From Tomocerus qinae (taxonomy: Eukaryota; Arthropoda; Collembola; Entomobryomorpha; Tomoceridae), in the NCBI GenBank assembly GCA_020055645.1, contig CM034548.1:496001-560000 (forward strand): a DNA stretch of 64,000 nt. Direction: 5' to 3'. Positions 1 through 11,039 of this stretch are shown piece after piece. Positions within the stretch are counted from its first letter, which is position 1, and each line of letters begins with the position of its first letter. The position numbers were made by a program, and so were the translations under genes. The notes below the pieces were generated by a model. The model did no database searches. It was not told where the DNA came from and saw only the letters and a program-made list of their open reading frames with translations.

Positions 1-671
1 CAATAGTAGAATTCCCATGCGACTCAGTAATACATAGAATATCCACATCATAGAAACGTAAATCTTTAATTAGCATATCGATTTTAGATAAAAGGCCATT
101 GATATTCAACTGGAAAATTTTCAAGCTCTTAGGGAATGTTACACTATCTGATTCATCAAGCTCAAAATTTACTGAAAATTCTTTGCTATTGCAAGGCAAT
201 TTAACATTAGAAATTAAATTAAACTCAAACAATTCACAAAATAAGTCATTATCTTCAATATTTGAAAAGGGAAAGACGCATCCAGTGCAAAAATATTCAT
301 GATAGCCACAATTATTGGCTTTAACCCCTAAGTTCATTAAATGACATCGATGAAACGGTAAAGAGCAAATTGAGCAGTAAACAATAATACAGGATGCGAT
401 GTGATTTCATACAGCAGTGGCCTATAATTACATTTGAATGATTATTAATATTGTTTATACATACCTTATTTACATACTGCTTATTATAGCGACAATCACC
501 ACAGGTAAAAGTAGATTTGGAACACAGATCCAGAAACTTAGATAAAGATAAGTTAGTACATTTATGATGGAAGTATAGCTTACATAAATAACAAAATTGA
601 CCTGATTTACGATTATCAACTAAATTGCACTCAACACACAAAACTTCCTTCGAAATAACTTTGGGAGCCAT
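1..671 (-). mobile_element. 5' part of a LINE (non-LTR retrotransposon): PHD-like zinc finger plus start of endonuclease
   Basis: On the minus strand the reading starts near 671 (MAPKVISKEVLC) and shows a Cys/His-rich PHD-type finger (CVEC, CYLC, FHHKC, CGDC). That frame stops at 321. A second frame over about 320-130 continues with YFCTGC...FPFSN, and about 130-1 reads LKIFQLNINGLLSKID...DILCITESHG, the N-terminal signature of LINE AP-like endonucleases. A PHD finger ahead of the endonuclease is common in CR1/L2-like arthropod elements. The frame change near 320 suggests a frameshifted, dead copy. The element continues beyond the left window edge, so its reverse transcriptase is not visible. 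The family assignment is inference. Confidence 0.72.
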
Positions 672-1310
672 ACACTCTCGTTAAAATAAATATAATTTTG
701 CAAAGCCAAAAAAAAAGCAAATGCAAATAGCAGGAATTTAAAAATATCACTGCTTATAATCTAAAAAGCGAAACTGCTCTATTTAAAGAAATATAGCTTT
801 TAAAAAAGCATCAGTCCCATATTTAGACGACAGCGAAGCATTGCCCAGCAAAGCAAGGCAGACAAAGGCAAGCTGTGCCTAAGCTGCACTCACTTGCTGG
901 ACATGCTACCTGCTACACTGTCAAAGCAGGAATGAATTCATATTCATATATTAATTCATATATATATTAAATTTATTATATCAATTCATATATTAAACCA
1001 ATTCAAAATTCAAAACATCAATGTAAATGGCGATATTGAATTTTCCCGCACATAAAGTAATAGAAACCTTGAGCGCACTGAAAGCTGGAAAATTTTTTAT
1101 ACAGAATACATGCATTGTTCCTGTTATGAAATTTTTTGTGCCTTGTAAGTCGTAGGAGACTATAGTGCATAATTGTGTACTGCCAGACTGCCACCAATTG
1201 TTCTGCTTTGGACGTGTTGGAATTTGCCTCATTATGTGCATTTTTATGTGCTTGGCTGCGTTTTAGAATTACAGCAAATCAACACACGGAAGTACAAACA
1301 TACAAACGGA
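672..1310. other. No gene seen; AT-rich spacer
   Basis: AT-rich sequence with short runs around 930-1010 (repeated TTCATATAT). It may include the 5' untranslated end of the minus-strand LINE at 1-671. No coding or structured repeat could be supported. Confidence 0.5.
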
Positions 1311-1314
1311 ATTG

Positions 1315-1595
1315 TCACGTGACTGACTTTTGCCATTTATATAATAGTAGTAATTCTACAACCCCTACACTTTCAATCTATGATCAATTGGAGGAAGAAA
1401 TCTTACAGTTTAAAAAAGGAGGTCTTTGTAATTGGCGATATGAATATTGATCAATTAAATTATTACATTAACAAAAAAAGTCTTCCTACACGTCACAATC
1501 ACAACTTAATCCAATTGATTGATAAACCCACACGAATAATTACTAATTAAAAAACTTTAATCGATCTTATTAATACTAATAAACCTATTTCAACT
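1315..1595 (+). mobile_element. LINE endonuclease C-terminal relic
   Basis: Plus-strand translation gives IYDQLEEEILQFKK, then after a one-base frame change VFVIGDMNIDQLNYY, NLIQLIDKPTRI and TLIDLINTNKP. GDMNID, the Pro-Thr-Arg-Ile stretch and the TLIDLI stretch are the conserved closing motifs of LINE AP-like endonucleases (GD(F/M)N, PTR, the D/H-containing end). The frameshift and an in-frame stop before TLIDLI mark it as a pseudogenic fragment. It faces the opposite way from the LINE at 1-671, so it is a separate insertion. Confidence 0.72.
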
Positions 1596-2536
1596 TAATG
1601 AAATTGTTTTGGGCTGTAACAAACAATTGGAGTTAAAATTCCGTGGATGATTGAAAGTGATAATTGAAATTGCAGAGTGGTATGAAATTGTAAGTTGAGA
1701 GTTCGTAAGGAGCTAAGCTTAAATTGAGTTGTGAATTATGACTTCTAAAATACTGAATACTAAATAGATTGTAAGACTATTAGTAATGCGAGTAAATCAA
1801 AAGCAAAACAAATTAGGAATTGAAATGTCAGGTTCTCGTTTAATATACGTGAAAAGAGAAATAGTGTATCCTGACCAACTGAACTCTGGACTGTCAAGCA
1901 AAAGACTGCCGACTGACGAAATTACAATGGTTGGACGTTGGAATTTATAGACAATAGTAAGTACGCTAGAAAGATACAAGAATACAAAGGAATTTGGACG
2001 AACATGAATGCGTAATGAGGTTGTTGGCGTCAGACAAAAGTTCGGCGTGCACACATCGACTTAATTACATATAACATCTTATAAAATACAATTCAAGTCT
2101 ATATAAGAAATACATACAATAGAAGTGTACAACTTTTGACATTGAGGATTAAGATAACAACTTTCTTACATTACTTAACATATGCCATATCGTGAAGCAA
2201 GCATAACTTATCTTGTTCTAACATACATTACACATCATAAAATACATTACATTTCATGGAATAAAATAGAGTTCATTGTATCGTACCTTGAATAGAATAG
2301 AAATCTCCTGAATACATAATTAGAGTCGAATTGAATATTAACTTATGAATAGATTAGGATAATTAATACAAGTCACATAACCGCCTACAGAAATACAATG
2401 CTAAAGTTGGACATGACCACGGCGGGTTTCGTCATCTCCTTGTCCTTACTCTCTGTACGAGATGGTGTCCCCATTTATAAGATGGTCTCCCCATTTATAA
2501 CATGATACATTGAAAAGGTGGCCTCTTACAGTAAGA
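1596..2536. other. No gene seen; AT-rich spacer
   Basis: No convincing ORF or RNA gene. Around 2455-2530 there are short repeated phrases (CCCCATTTATAA twice, GGTGGCCTC twice) that lead into the longer direct repeat beginning at 2537. Confidence 0.4.
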
Positions 2537-3130
2537 TATGTCCTATCAAAAGGTGGCCTCCTACAGTAGAGTATACAAAGTGGTCATCTGCAGCACATAC
2601 ATGTCATATGGAACTAAATACACGAAATAAGCTTGAACTATGATTACAACGTACATATAACAACATAATGAAATTGAATATTGTAAAGTTTAGATAATAT
2701 TATGTTAAATGTAATGAAAATAGTCATTATATTGCGTGCTGACCCGACAGGTCATGAGAAATTGACTGTAAGCTGTATTACAGCAAACAATAAGTAGGTC
2801 AATAAGTTGTCATATAAGTCGGTGTAAACATTCATATATGTACAACATAATTAGATTAAGCTAAAAGTACATCTAATAATAAGTCAGTTTGTAATGATCT
2901 TTGTACAAGAGAAGTACACTACACTACTAAATAAATTAACTCAGCATCTCAAAACCCGTGAACCTTATTCTTATTAGAACAAAGGTATGTCCTATCAAAA
3001 GGTGGCCTCCTACAGTAGAGTATACAAAGTGGTCATCTGCAGCACATACATGTCATATGGAACTAAATACACGAAATAAGCTTGAACTATGATTACAACG
3101 TACATATAACAACATAATGAAATTGAATAT
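2537..3130. repeat. 145-bp direct repeat, two near-identical copies 449 bp apart
   Basis: 2537-2681 (TATGTCCTATCAAAAGG...) recurs at 2986-3130 with no difference that I could see. The 304 bp between them hold no ORF. The layout resembles a miniature terminal-repeat element, but the repeats lack TG...CA ends, and no primer-binding or polypurine site was found. A recent segmental duplication is equally possible. Confidence 0.75.
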
Positions 3131-3215
3131 AGAATAATTGCAACTTTGTCATTAACATTAAGCAAAACTAGCATAATCAGCAAATGAAACTAAAATAACT
3201 CTTTGACCGTCCTAA

Positions 3216-3500
3216 CAGAAATTTTTCAAATTAATGAAATTTTTCAAATTAATGAAATTTTTCAAATTAATGAAATTTTTCAAATTAATGAAATTTTTCA
3301 AATTAATGAAATTTTTCAAATTAATGAAATTTTTCAAATTAATGAAATTTTTCAAATTAATGATATTTTTGAAATTAATGAAATTTTTCAAATTAATGAA
3401 ATTTTTCAAATCAATGAAATTTTTCAAATTAATTAAATTTTTCAACTTAATGAAATTTTTCAACTTAATGAAATTTTTCAATTTAATGATATTTTCAAGT
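3216..3500. repeat. 18-bp tandem array (GAAATTTTTCAAATTAAT)n
   Basis: About 15 head-to-tail copies of an 18-bp unit, with point variants toward the right end (GATATTTTTGAAATTAAT, ...CAACTTAAT). The period is a multiple of three and the unit contains no stop in several frames, so long artificial ORFs of six-residue repeats exist on both strands. It is low-complexity DNA, not a gene. Confidence 0.95.
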
Positions 3501-3558
3501 GGTAACATCATGTTTGTACCATTGGTGCCATGATAATTGGCATGTTACATTGTAACGT

Positions 3559-3742
3559 TGAGCATAGACGATATAAACACAAGTGAGCCGCCCAATGCAA
3601 TCCAATATAGTGATCTAGTAAGAGTGCAGAAAAGTAGTAACAATATACCTTACTACTAGCCTTACTACTTTTCTGGACTCTATTAGATCATTGTATCGGA
3701 TTGAAACGGTTCACTCACATATTAACTATTATATCGGTCATA
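3559..3742. mobile_element. Palindromic MITE-like element
   Basis: Left arm (GTGAGCCGCCCAATGCAATC ... CAGAAAAGTAGTAA) pairs with the right arm (TTACTACTTTTCTGGACTC ... GATTGAAACGGTTCACTCAC) around a short loop near 3645-3660. Weaker pairing extends outward to ATAGACGATATAA / TTATATCGGTCAT. It is non-coding and folds into a long imperfect hairpin, as MITEs do. Confidence 0.65.
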
Positions 3743-4065
3743 GTAAAGCATTTGTTTGTGAGTGTGAGCAGACCAGTTATGCATATAATATCAGTTATGT
3801 AAGTCGCTCTTACTCTTTTTTACAAGTAATTTTGGAAAGTAAATAATTATAAAAGTAAAGTACAGCTTTATAGTCTTTACGGCCCCTTCAGACACCACGG
3901 TGCTGAATCAGTAGGTCACTCGTAAGTTTCGCCACTGCTCTTCCTCCCATGACTCTAGTCCTTCTGCTAGGCAGATTAAGGAAAGGTGAATTAATATCCA
4001 GGTGTATCGGGCCCCAGTTAAGGTTTCCCCATCCGCATTTCCAAGGCTGTATATACGCTCGTGCC

Positions 4066-4173
4066 AGTAGACGTTTCCCACAATTCCAGGATAACACAGG
4101 CAGGTACTGTAGTCATTTCAATACCTATTCATGTTAATTTAGTGACCGGTCACCAATTGTGGGAAACGTCTGT
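4066..4173. mobile_element. Short TIR element (AGACGTTTCCCACAATT family)
   Basis: AGACGTTTCCCACAATTCC near 4068 is inverted at 4152-4173 (CAATTGTGGGAAACGTCT). The same terminal sequence bounds the longer hairpin at 9595-9746, so this is a second, internally different member of one non-autonomous family. Confidence 0.6.
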
Positions 4174-4319
4174 TGAGTGTTTACTTTTTGAGGCACTTTG
4201 GGGACGAGGAAGCCTTTTAGGGCATTTAGGGAAAATAATCCACCCCTCCCACGGACGACATTCCCATACTTTCACCGAGCGGAAATGTCACCCCACAAGC
4301 AATCCCTGTAAACAGCCTT

Positions 4320-4400
4320 GACAATGGCAGGGATCGAACCCGAGAGTCCGACAGCAGTGACCTACAGCACCGAACCCTCTTCTAGCCAAGCTGCTGTTGC
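4320..4400 (-). repeat. tRNA-like sequence, probably the head of a tRNA-derived SINE
   Basis: Read on the minus strand, a perfect RNA polymerase III B box (GGGTTCGATCCC) lies near 4328-4339. About 50 bases upstream is a loose A-box-like stretch (TTGGCTAGAAGAGG). I could not fold a convincing cloverleaf, so a functional tRNA gene is not claimed. A SINE body would extend left into 3880-4320, where no other feature was recognised. Confidence 0.4.
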
Positions 4401-4419
4401 TTCAGTATTTGTATATGGG

Positions 4420-4910
4420 CCGTCCAAACAAAATTACAATTACAGATAATCCAGGATAAAATTAATAGATTTGTTGTTAACTTTTTTTATAATCGATTAT
4501 GTAAATTTAAGGTTTTAGAAGTTCAAGTATCAGCCGCAGGAGCAAAAAGGGTAAGGGCAAAGTTGACGTAGGTAGATTGTTATGTAGACTACAGATACAT
4601 ACCATATTTGAAAGGAGGGAAATATCTGATTAAGGTGGTCTGGAAAAGTGTTAATGATAGAATGGCAGGAAGTGAGGATTGGTTCAGATTTAGGAGTAGC
4701 TATAGCTGTTATTTTTCAAGGGTAACTGTCAATATAGCACGCATTTCCTCGGTAAAATACTCTGCCGCTATGGCCTGGAATAAGTTACCGTTTAAATGGG
4801 TATATATAAATCTGTCTTTACCTAAATTGGTTCATAATTTGAAACAGTATTTGGAATCTATCAGGAATAATGTATATGTATTATTATTAATTATATTTAT
4901 ATCCTAGTAA
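4420..4910 (+). mobile_element. LINE reverse-transcriptase C-terminal relic
   Basis: Plus-strand frames read QIIQDKINRFVVNFFY and later RFRSSYSCYF...SVKYSAAMAWNKLP, ending LPKLVHNLKQYLES. The pattern of a conserved aromatic/Ala-Ala/Trp-Asn-x-Leu-Pro stretch followed by 'LKxxL' is typical of the region after the RT domain in CR1/Jockey-like LINEs. A stop and a frame change interrupt the frame, so it is a dead fragment. Confidence 0.5.
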
Positions 4911-6000
4911 TGTATTTTGTATGATTGGAAGTTCAGGAGCCTCTTGGTGAAAAGTGGTGGTAGTTATAAGTAATTATTATATTAATCTATAAAGCGCTGT
5001 TATCGTAATTTTTCAACAAACTTCCAAAAAGTGAGATGCACTTTGAAATGTAGACCTACTCATAAATGATATCCCTCCAAGAATTATTACTCCCTCTTTG
5101 GCTTTACCCTAACCCAAGCTGACCACATTTACACAGCGCTAATTTATCTTTACCTTTTTGCGATTTTACAAACTTTATGGGTAATATAATCATACAAAAT
5201 TCCATTTTAAGATGATCTAAATTATTCTAAATTCCCAGTCGGCATAGCCTAGATCGTATTAATCTATTAATTTGTATTCGGTATTCGAACATTTGTTTTT
5301 GCATTCTATCTTTGTGTATTCGATATTCGAACATTTGTTTCTGCATTCTATCTTTATGTATTCTATCTTATTTTGCCCATAAAACTTCATTCGAACAATT
5401 GGCTTTCGATGTTTTAACCTACAACCTTATTGTTATTATAGCCAGTCAGTAGTACGAGTCGAAGTGTAAACTGGAGGGGAGAATGTGGTGGGGGGGGAGG
5501 GGTTTGCATAGGGGATATTATTGTTGGTGGGGAGCGATGAGTATTGAACCCGTCCTTTGCCTTGATCTATTTACCTAGAAAGACCCAACTGAACTTTGCT
5601 CATGATCAGTGTCAGTATTGTCTATATGATGCAGCCAGCAGAAGAGCCAACTAACCAAACTCTAAACTCTACTCACCTAGTCAACCAGGACTGTGACTAT
5701 ATTTGGGTACATACATATATACATACTGAAGCACATAAGCAAAGATGATTTCAGCAATATGGTGTTTCCATTGGTGTACGTTCTAAAGGTTCCCACAAAG
5801 GCACCCGACAAAAAATTCTCATATACTCCCCATTTTTAAATATTGTTTTTAAAAATTACTAATTTTGTATATCCAAAACTATTCAATGAAATATTAATAC
5901 TCTTTAAACATAAGTTACCGCGTACACTACTGCATTAATACCGTACACCAATGGACTTTCACGAATTTATAGCGTACATCAATTTAGTTTAAGGAATTTG
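4911..6000. other. No gene seen; AT-rich spacer with simple imperfect repeats
   Basis: Contains GTATTCGATATTCGAACATTTG-like phrases twice (5277-5345). At 5920-6240 there are several copies of a short phrase (GTACACCAATGGACTT), one pair split by the MITE at 6008-6156. No coding potential recognised. Confidence 0.4.
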
Positions 6001-6007
6001 TTGCGTA

Positions 6008-6156
6008 CAAGGTCGCAGTGAGGGGGGGCACCGGGGCACGTGCCCCCCCCCCCTCCGAAATCGAGAAAAATAAAGAAATTGTTGCCTAAAATCGCTAAAA
6101 GTTTTCATATTTTTTCTCGGTGCCCCTTCCGAAATTCTTTTCTGGCTGCGGCCCTG
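6008..6156. mobile_element. hAT-like MITE, family A, with 8-bp target duplication GTTGCGTA
   Basis: Starts CAAGGTCGCAGTGAGG and ends CTGGCTGCGGCCCTG, giving imperfect terminal inverted repeats of the CAGGGCCGCAGCCAG type with G/C homopolymer runs just inside. GTTGCGTA lies directly on both sides (6000-6007 and 6157-6164). An 8-bp duplication with CAGGG termini is the hAT signature; the body is non-coding. Other family A copies are at 10717, 28187, 34003 and 45689. Confidence 0.85.
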
Positions 6157-6500
6157 GTTGCGTACACCAATGGACTTAACCGAATTTATAGTGTACACCA
6201 ATGGACTTCAACGAAATTATAGCGTACACCAATGGGCTTTGACGAATTTATAGCACACTCCGTTACATACGTCAGAATTTATTTGACTCTCAAAAGGCCA
6301 AGTCTATATATTTGTCGTCATTTGGAGTACTAGTAGCCCCCAGCACGGAGTGACTGGATTTCGAAAGATAGGCATCCAGTATAATCATGTGTATTGGTTA
6401 CTGTCAAAATACTTTTAACCCGTCGTGCTGAATGTTATATTGTTATGCATACTGCATACGCGCTTGCGCATTACAACAGAAAGCCGCAAAGTCCAAGTGA

Positions 6501-6875
6501 CTAGAGGATTGTGCCGTAAATGCCGCATGCCGTAAATTGAATTTACGGCATGCCGCAACCATTTTTTCGCCACAAGAAGCAATTAATTTTAAAAGTATGA
6601 TAAAACAATGCAGTATTTGCCATTCCTCGCAATAATAAGGACAAAAATGATATATGTATAATTTCCGTTTTCTATTAATTGTGACTTTAGCTGGCGAAAC
6701 ATTTTCGATTTAAAAAAATTAATAAAATACATTGATTCAATTTAAAAAATGAACAGTTAATAAATATGTTAAATAAATAAAGTAGTTTACTGCATTTGCG
6801 GCTTTTACGGCATTTACGGCATGCGGCATTGAAAAATAGTTTACGGCATGCCGACTAAGCCGACTTTATACTCTG
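6501..6875. mobile_element. hAT-like MITE, 'GCCGTAAATGCC' family, copy 1
   Basis: Contains many interleaved copies and inversions of GCCGTAAATGCC / TTTACGGCATGCCG. It ends ...GACTTTATACTCTG, as does the copy at 28052-28354. Flanks CAAGTGAC (6493-6500) and CAAGAGAC (6876-6883) match at 7 of 8 positions, consistent with an aged 8-bp duplication. No ORF. Confidence 0.65.
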
Positions 6876-7208
6876 CAAGAGACATGGATGCATGTGACAT
6901 AGGAAAAAATATTCTTATTATGTATATAGTCATTTTTGGCGACTACACATTTTCACACTTCTTTGGTACTTGACTTGAACTTGAAAATTTTTGAAACTCC
7001 TGCTAAATTTTCAACCCAAAAAATTTTTGTTATGTAAAACTACGGGATTTTGGAAAAACGTTGAAATTTCATGAGTACCACTTACGAAAAAATATTTTAC
7101 TGAACAAATAGTGCCCCCCCCCCAGTTCAGTTATTTAATTCCACAAAATAGGTGCCCAAACTGGCAAAAAGAAATCAAGGGGGCAGTATAAAGTAATATC
7201 AACTCTAC

Positions 7209-7383
7209 CAAGCCCGTATCCAGTAGGGGGCGGGGAGGCGCACCGCCCCCCCTAAATCTGAGAAAAAGAGACGATTTTTTTCCAAAAATTGCAAAACTTT
7301 TTCGCGGTTCGCGCGAATATGTCTTATTTTAGACAATATTTTTGGTTGCGCCCCGCTGGACCAAATTTCTGGATACGTGCATG
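7209..7383. mobile_element. hAT-like MITE, family B, with 8-bp target duplication AACTCTAC
   Basis: Termini CAAGCCCGTATCCAG and CTGGATACGTGCATG are inverted at 13 of 15 positions. AACTCTAC occurs immediately outside both ends (7201-7208 and 7384-7391). The interior has C/G runs and AAAATTGC...CGCGCGAA sequence shared with the copies at 29924, 31262 and 60798. Confidence 0.82.
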
Positions 7384-7780
7384 AACTCTACTAAAAAATG
7401 CTAAACAATTTATCGATATACCATAAATAATTAGGATGAGAAGTTTTGAAATGCTAATTAATACGCACATTATGATCATTACGAAATGTTTCCTTTAGCT
7501 AATCATTTCCATTCAATCACCAATAGGCGTCTTATGTAAATTTGTATTATTGTTCTGATGTTATAATAATATAAAACAACTCATTTCGGTGGTTTGGAGA
7601 GAGTTGGCATGCGCATAACCAATGCGCATTTTGCTTATTTGCTTTCAAGGAGTTTACAGTTGATGGGAGGAGTCGACACACAAAAGTGTTACAGCCAGCA
7701 CTTGCCTTACACTTGGGAGAGGGGGTTTACGTTACGTAATATATGCAGGTTCCCTAGGCTCTCCTACCAAACATAGATAT
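7384..7780. repeat. Dispersed repeat, inverted relative to 30560-30960
   Basis: A stretch of about 400 bp (for example CATTTCGGTGGTTTGGAG, GGGTTTACGTTACGTAATA, ATATATGCAGG) recurs on the opposite strand at 30560-30960 with many substitutions and small indels. It is non-coding; the source element is unknown. Confidence 0.65.
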
Positions 7781-8705
7781 GCAGGTAATTTTTTTCAAGT
7801 CTACGATTAACTGTAGAATGAATACCTTCAATCTATGTCGGATGCCTTTGCGTGGACGTTTTGAACGTACACCAATTGCGACTCCATTAGTGATATCATT
7901 GAACTTACATTTTGTCTTCTTTTCCCTAGTAGTGCTAGTGCTGATAGGGACGGACTACACTACACATGCATTGAGAGAATGAGGAAAGTTAAAAGAGGTT
8001 AGACTAGCGGCTGGCTATATACCCAGATAGTAAAGCAAACAGAAATAGTCACTAAAACCCAATAATAATAACTAATCCAACCACATAACTAGTTCATCAT
8101 ATTATAATAATAAGCAACAGAAGCATTATTTTTCATCATATTGTAGTAATTCTCTCGAAAACGTCACCAGTCACTACACACTTATAACTGTCTGTGAGTC
8201 ACGCCAAAAGTCTTAGGAATAGACAATTACTCTTAAGGAATTATAAATACCTCTAACTAATGAAAGTAAGTATAGTTGAGTTTTTTAAAACTTGGACGAA
8301 AAAAATCCTATTTTGCCTAGTTCAACATGGAGGGACTGGCTGTAGTAATTTCTTTCGTTCATTTTAATAATGACGATAGTGTAGATTCACATTCTGGAGT
8401 TTAATGGAGTTTACATGTTTGTCCACGTTCTTGATGTTGAGTGATTGACGGTACATCAGCAGTCATCATCAGGCTAAATGTAGGCAGCGGGATATTTTTG
8501 CACCCACCCCGTTGTCTCTAGTTTGTCCACTTCAACTTTTGCCGTAATATATTGTCCCGTTTCCCCTGCTGTACCCATGCACTTGACATGACATATATTG
8601 GGGTTATGCATTAAGTGGGTATAATTGAGGCAACGGAATATTTGGGTAATAGATTAAGTGGATACTCTGGCTGGGTACAATAGAGACAACAACGGAAAGG
8701 AGACA
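7781..8705. other. No gene seen
   Basis: Mixed AT-rich sequence. Around 8490-8700 are phrases such as CAACGGAA and GGATATTTTTGCACC that loosely resemble 52795-52930. No ORF with recognisable content. Confidence 0.35.
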
Positions 8706-8865
8706 GTCATACACCGAAACCCTAAGCCTTCCTAGGGGGGGGGGTACCTCCGTACTACCGCCAGTGGCCAGGGTTCAGGGGGGGTACTACCCTGGCAATG
8801 TTCTTGGGTATTTTCTAGGGGGGGTACCCAGGTAGTATACGTAGGTAGGGTTTCGGTGTATGGAG
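8706..8865. mobile_element. Short TIR element (ATACACCGAAACCCTA)
   Basis: ATACACCGAAACCCTA at 8709-8724 is inverted at the right end (TAGGGTTTCGGTGTAT, 8847-8862). The interior holds several G runs and GTACTACC/GGTAGTAC phrases. Non-coding; the family is unknown. Sequence of family-B type (CGCGCGAAAAAATTTTG, GCGCCCCCTATTGGGTACGTG) follows at about 8940-9065 without clear ends. Confidence 0.6.
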
Positions 8866-9594
8866 ACAGTGTATTAAGATAAAGTGTTAAGTGGGCAAAT
8901 TAGAGGCAACAGGAACAATAATATGCCGACTAAACATAGCCCAAAAATGGGATATATTCGCGCGAAAAAATTTTGCAATTTTTGGTCGTATAAGGAGGGT
9001 AGGGAAAAATCTCTTTTTCACAGATTTAGGGGGGAGGCGCTGCGCCCCCTATTGGGTACGTGCTTGCCCATAATTACAACTGTCTGCGATTTTAATATGT
9101 TCATGTGGTTGGGTTGGACGAATTTTGAAACCTTATAAATTATACGATAAATTATAAATTATATAAACCATACGAGACGTGATGGTCGAAGAGTCAAGTG
9201 TACCACTTGTCCTGCTTTTGCATAATATCAGGGTTGCGGGTTGGGTTATTATTTATGCGTTGGGGGTTGTTGGGTTTTTTGACAAAAAGCCCACCCCGCT
9301 TCACTTAAAAAACCTGGGTCTTTTACAAACCATACGTTAATGGGCATTAAAGCTCCATCTAGATAAGCAAGACATACTAATTTTCTCATATTTCTATTCA
9401 AAAATGTAAACAAATGCACTATCAGGGGGAAACATATTGTAGCTTCTACGCTTTTATGTGCAATAAATGCATCGTATCGTGAGGATTATATAATGTTTGG
9501 TGCAAATTTTAATCGTTGTGAAGATTATTATGTTATGTTTTATACATAAATTATGCTCAATTTTAATTAACTACTTACATTTTCAATAGACGTT

Positions 9595-9746
9595 TCCCAC
9601 AATTCCTTTCTGGTCACCAGTTGAAGTGAAGCTCATTAGATGGAAACATAGTATTTTCAGGCTTTTTTAGTGTATAATTATCTACCTCCATCTACTGAGC
9701 TTCACTTCAACTGGTGACCAGAAAGGAATTGAGGGAAACGTCTATT
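9595..9746. mobile_element. Hairpin MITE with ~60-bp arms (AGACGTTTCCC family)
   Basis: Left arm AATAGACGTTTCCCACAATT...GGTCACCAGTTGAAGTGAAG matches the right arm inverted, with about one mismatch per 20 bp, around a ~35-bp AT-rich loop. It is the same family as 4066-4173. No ORF. Confidence 0.85.
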
Positions 9747-10256
9747 CATTGTTGTACTGATTCACAATCACCATTGAAGTTCCACATTAATGAAGGGATT
9801 TCATAAAGTCCATTTAATCAGTAAAATATTATAATGCATGGTTATTAACTACTTGTTATCAAACAGTAATAATAGTATGTGATCAAAAAACCGCGTGTTT
9901 GCTGTTTTAAAATATGTTAACATTCAAACTTTTTGTGCTTTAATTTTTGTTTTTAAAGACGTACGTAAATAATTGAAGTTTCAGGATCACACAGTTGTGG
10001 TTATTGACGTTATTGCCAGCTGTAGTTTTCCTGTATGGTATATAGGCTTGCATTTATGCCTATAGTTATGTATAAAAAATCCTTAAACCCTAAAAAATCG
10101 AGGGTTTGTTCCTAAAAAACCCGGGTTTTTTGATACCTCACATAATATGCAATATTCCATCCAATTTTTGTCGTTACTTTTATTTTTGTTGGTAGGATAT
10201 GTGTTGATTGGTAGTTGTAAGTGAGTTTTAGCCATGTAGGAGTAATAGACAGAAGA
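9747..10256. other. No gene seen
   Basis: AT-rich spacer. Near 10080-10135 the phrase CCCTAAAAAATCGAGGGTTT resembles a degraded terminal repeat but no partner was found. Confidence 0.3.
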
Positions 10257-10425
10257 GATTGGGGTTGAAGTAAGACAGTGATTGCACATTTTAAAAACCT
10301 CGCCATGAAGTACAAAGGGCATGTTAGGACCCACTTTTGAGGGACCTAACCTAAACTTAATTAAAACAAAACATTGATAGGTATTTATGCAACCTCTGCC
10401 TTACTTCAACCGAGATTGGAAGTAA
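10257..10425. mobile_element. TIR element with CCTAA tract, copy 1
   Basis: GGGTTGAAGTAAGACAGTGA near the left is inverted at the right end (CTGCCTTACTTCAACC). The interior contains GGGACCTAACCTAAACTTAA, a short telomere-type (TTAGG) tract. A second copy with a longer tract lies at 29025-29190. Non-coding. Confidence 0.65.
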
Positions 10426-10585
10426 GGACTCTCGACACCCATACTATCATCGCCAACTCAATATTATATGTTTACTCTTTGTTGACTATCTTGTTTATTT
10501 ACCCCCTTCAAATTGTATTTTTTTGTGTCCACGGTCACCTCGGTTATGAAGAAGAATGATTCATTCATTTAGCTTTAGCTGCTTA

Positions 10586-10682
10586 ATTAATGTTTTCAAT
10601 AATGTACCCCAACGCATACCTCCATGTACTAAATTTAGCACATGAAGGTATGCGTTGGGGTACATAATTGAAAACATTAATT
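10586..10682. mobile_element. ~97-bp near-perfect palindrome, copy 1
   Basis: Arms of about 44 bp (AATTAATGTTTTCAATAATG ... CGCATACCTCCATGT) pair around a short AAATTT-containing loop. A near-identical copy is at 47191-47288. The size and perfection are those of a very short MITE, or a hairpin-RNA precursor if transcribed. Confidence 0.85.
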
Positions 10683-10716
10683 ATGATTATCCTATTAGAT
10701 ACACATCTCTACCCAC

Positions 10717-10872
10717 CAGGGCCGCAGGCAGAAAAAAAATTTCGGGAGGGGCCCGACAAGTAATAATTAAAAATATGTACTAAATTTTTGGGTTTTAAGG
10801 CAAAAATTCCTTTCTTTTCTTCGATTTCGGGGGGGGGGCGGGCCCCCTGCCCCCCCCCTCGCTGCGGCCCTG
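10717..10872. mobile_element. hAT-like MITE, family A, with 8-bp target duplication CTACCCAC
   Basis: Begins CAGGGCCGCAGGCAG and ends CGCTGCGGCCCTG. CTACCCAC is perfectly duplicated at 10709-10716 and 10873-10880. The interior includes AATTTCGGGAGGGG and a long G run. Non-coding. Confidence 0.88.
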
Positions 10873-11039
10873 CTACCCACGCTCATCATCTCGATCGTCA
10901 TCTCTATCTTCATCTGACCGTGAATCAGCTCTGCTTTATCCCATCGTTAACCTTTAAAATTATTGGAACTTACTTTTTTATGACTTACTGTGGTCCAAGT
11001 TAAACGAATCTCTATTCTATAGTCAATAGTGGTTATTAC

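Noticed and set aside
2537-3130. LTR retrotransposon with 145-bp LTRs
   Set aside because: No TG...CA termini, no primer-binding or polypurine site, no target duplication and no coding between the repeats.
4320-4400. Functional tRNA gene on the minus strand
   Set aside because: Only the B box is convincing; no cloverleaf with acceptor stem and anticodon loop could be drawn, so a SINE head is preferred.
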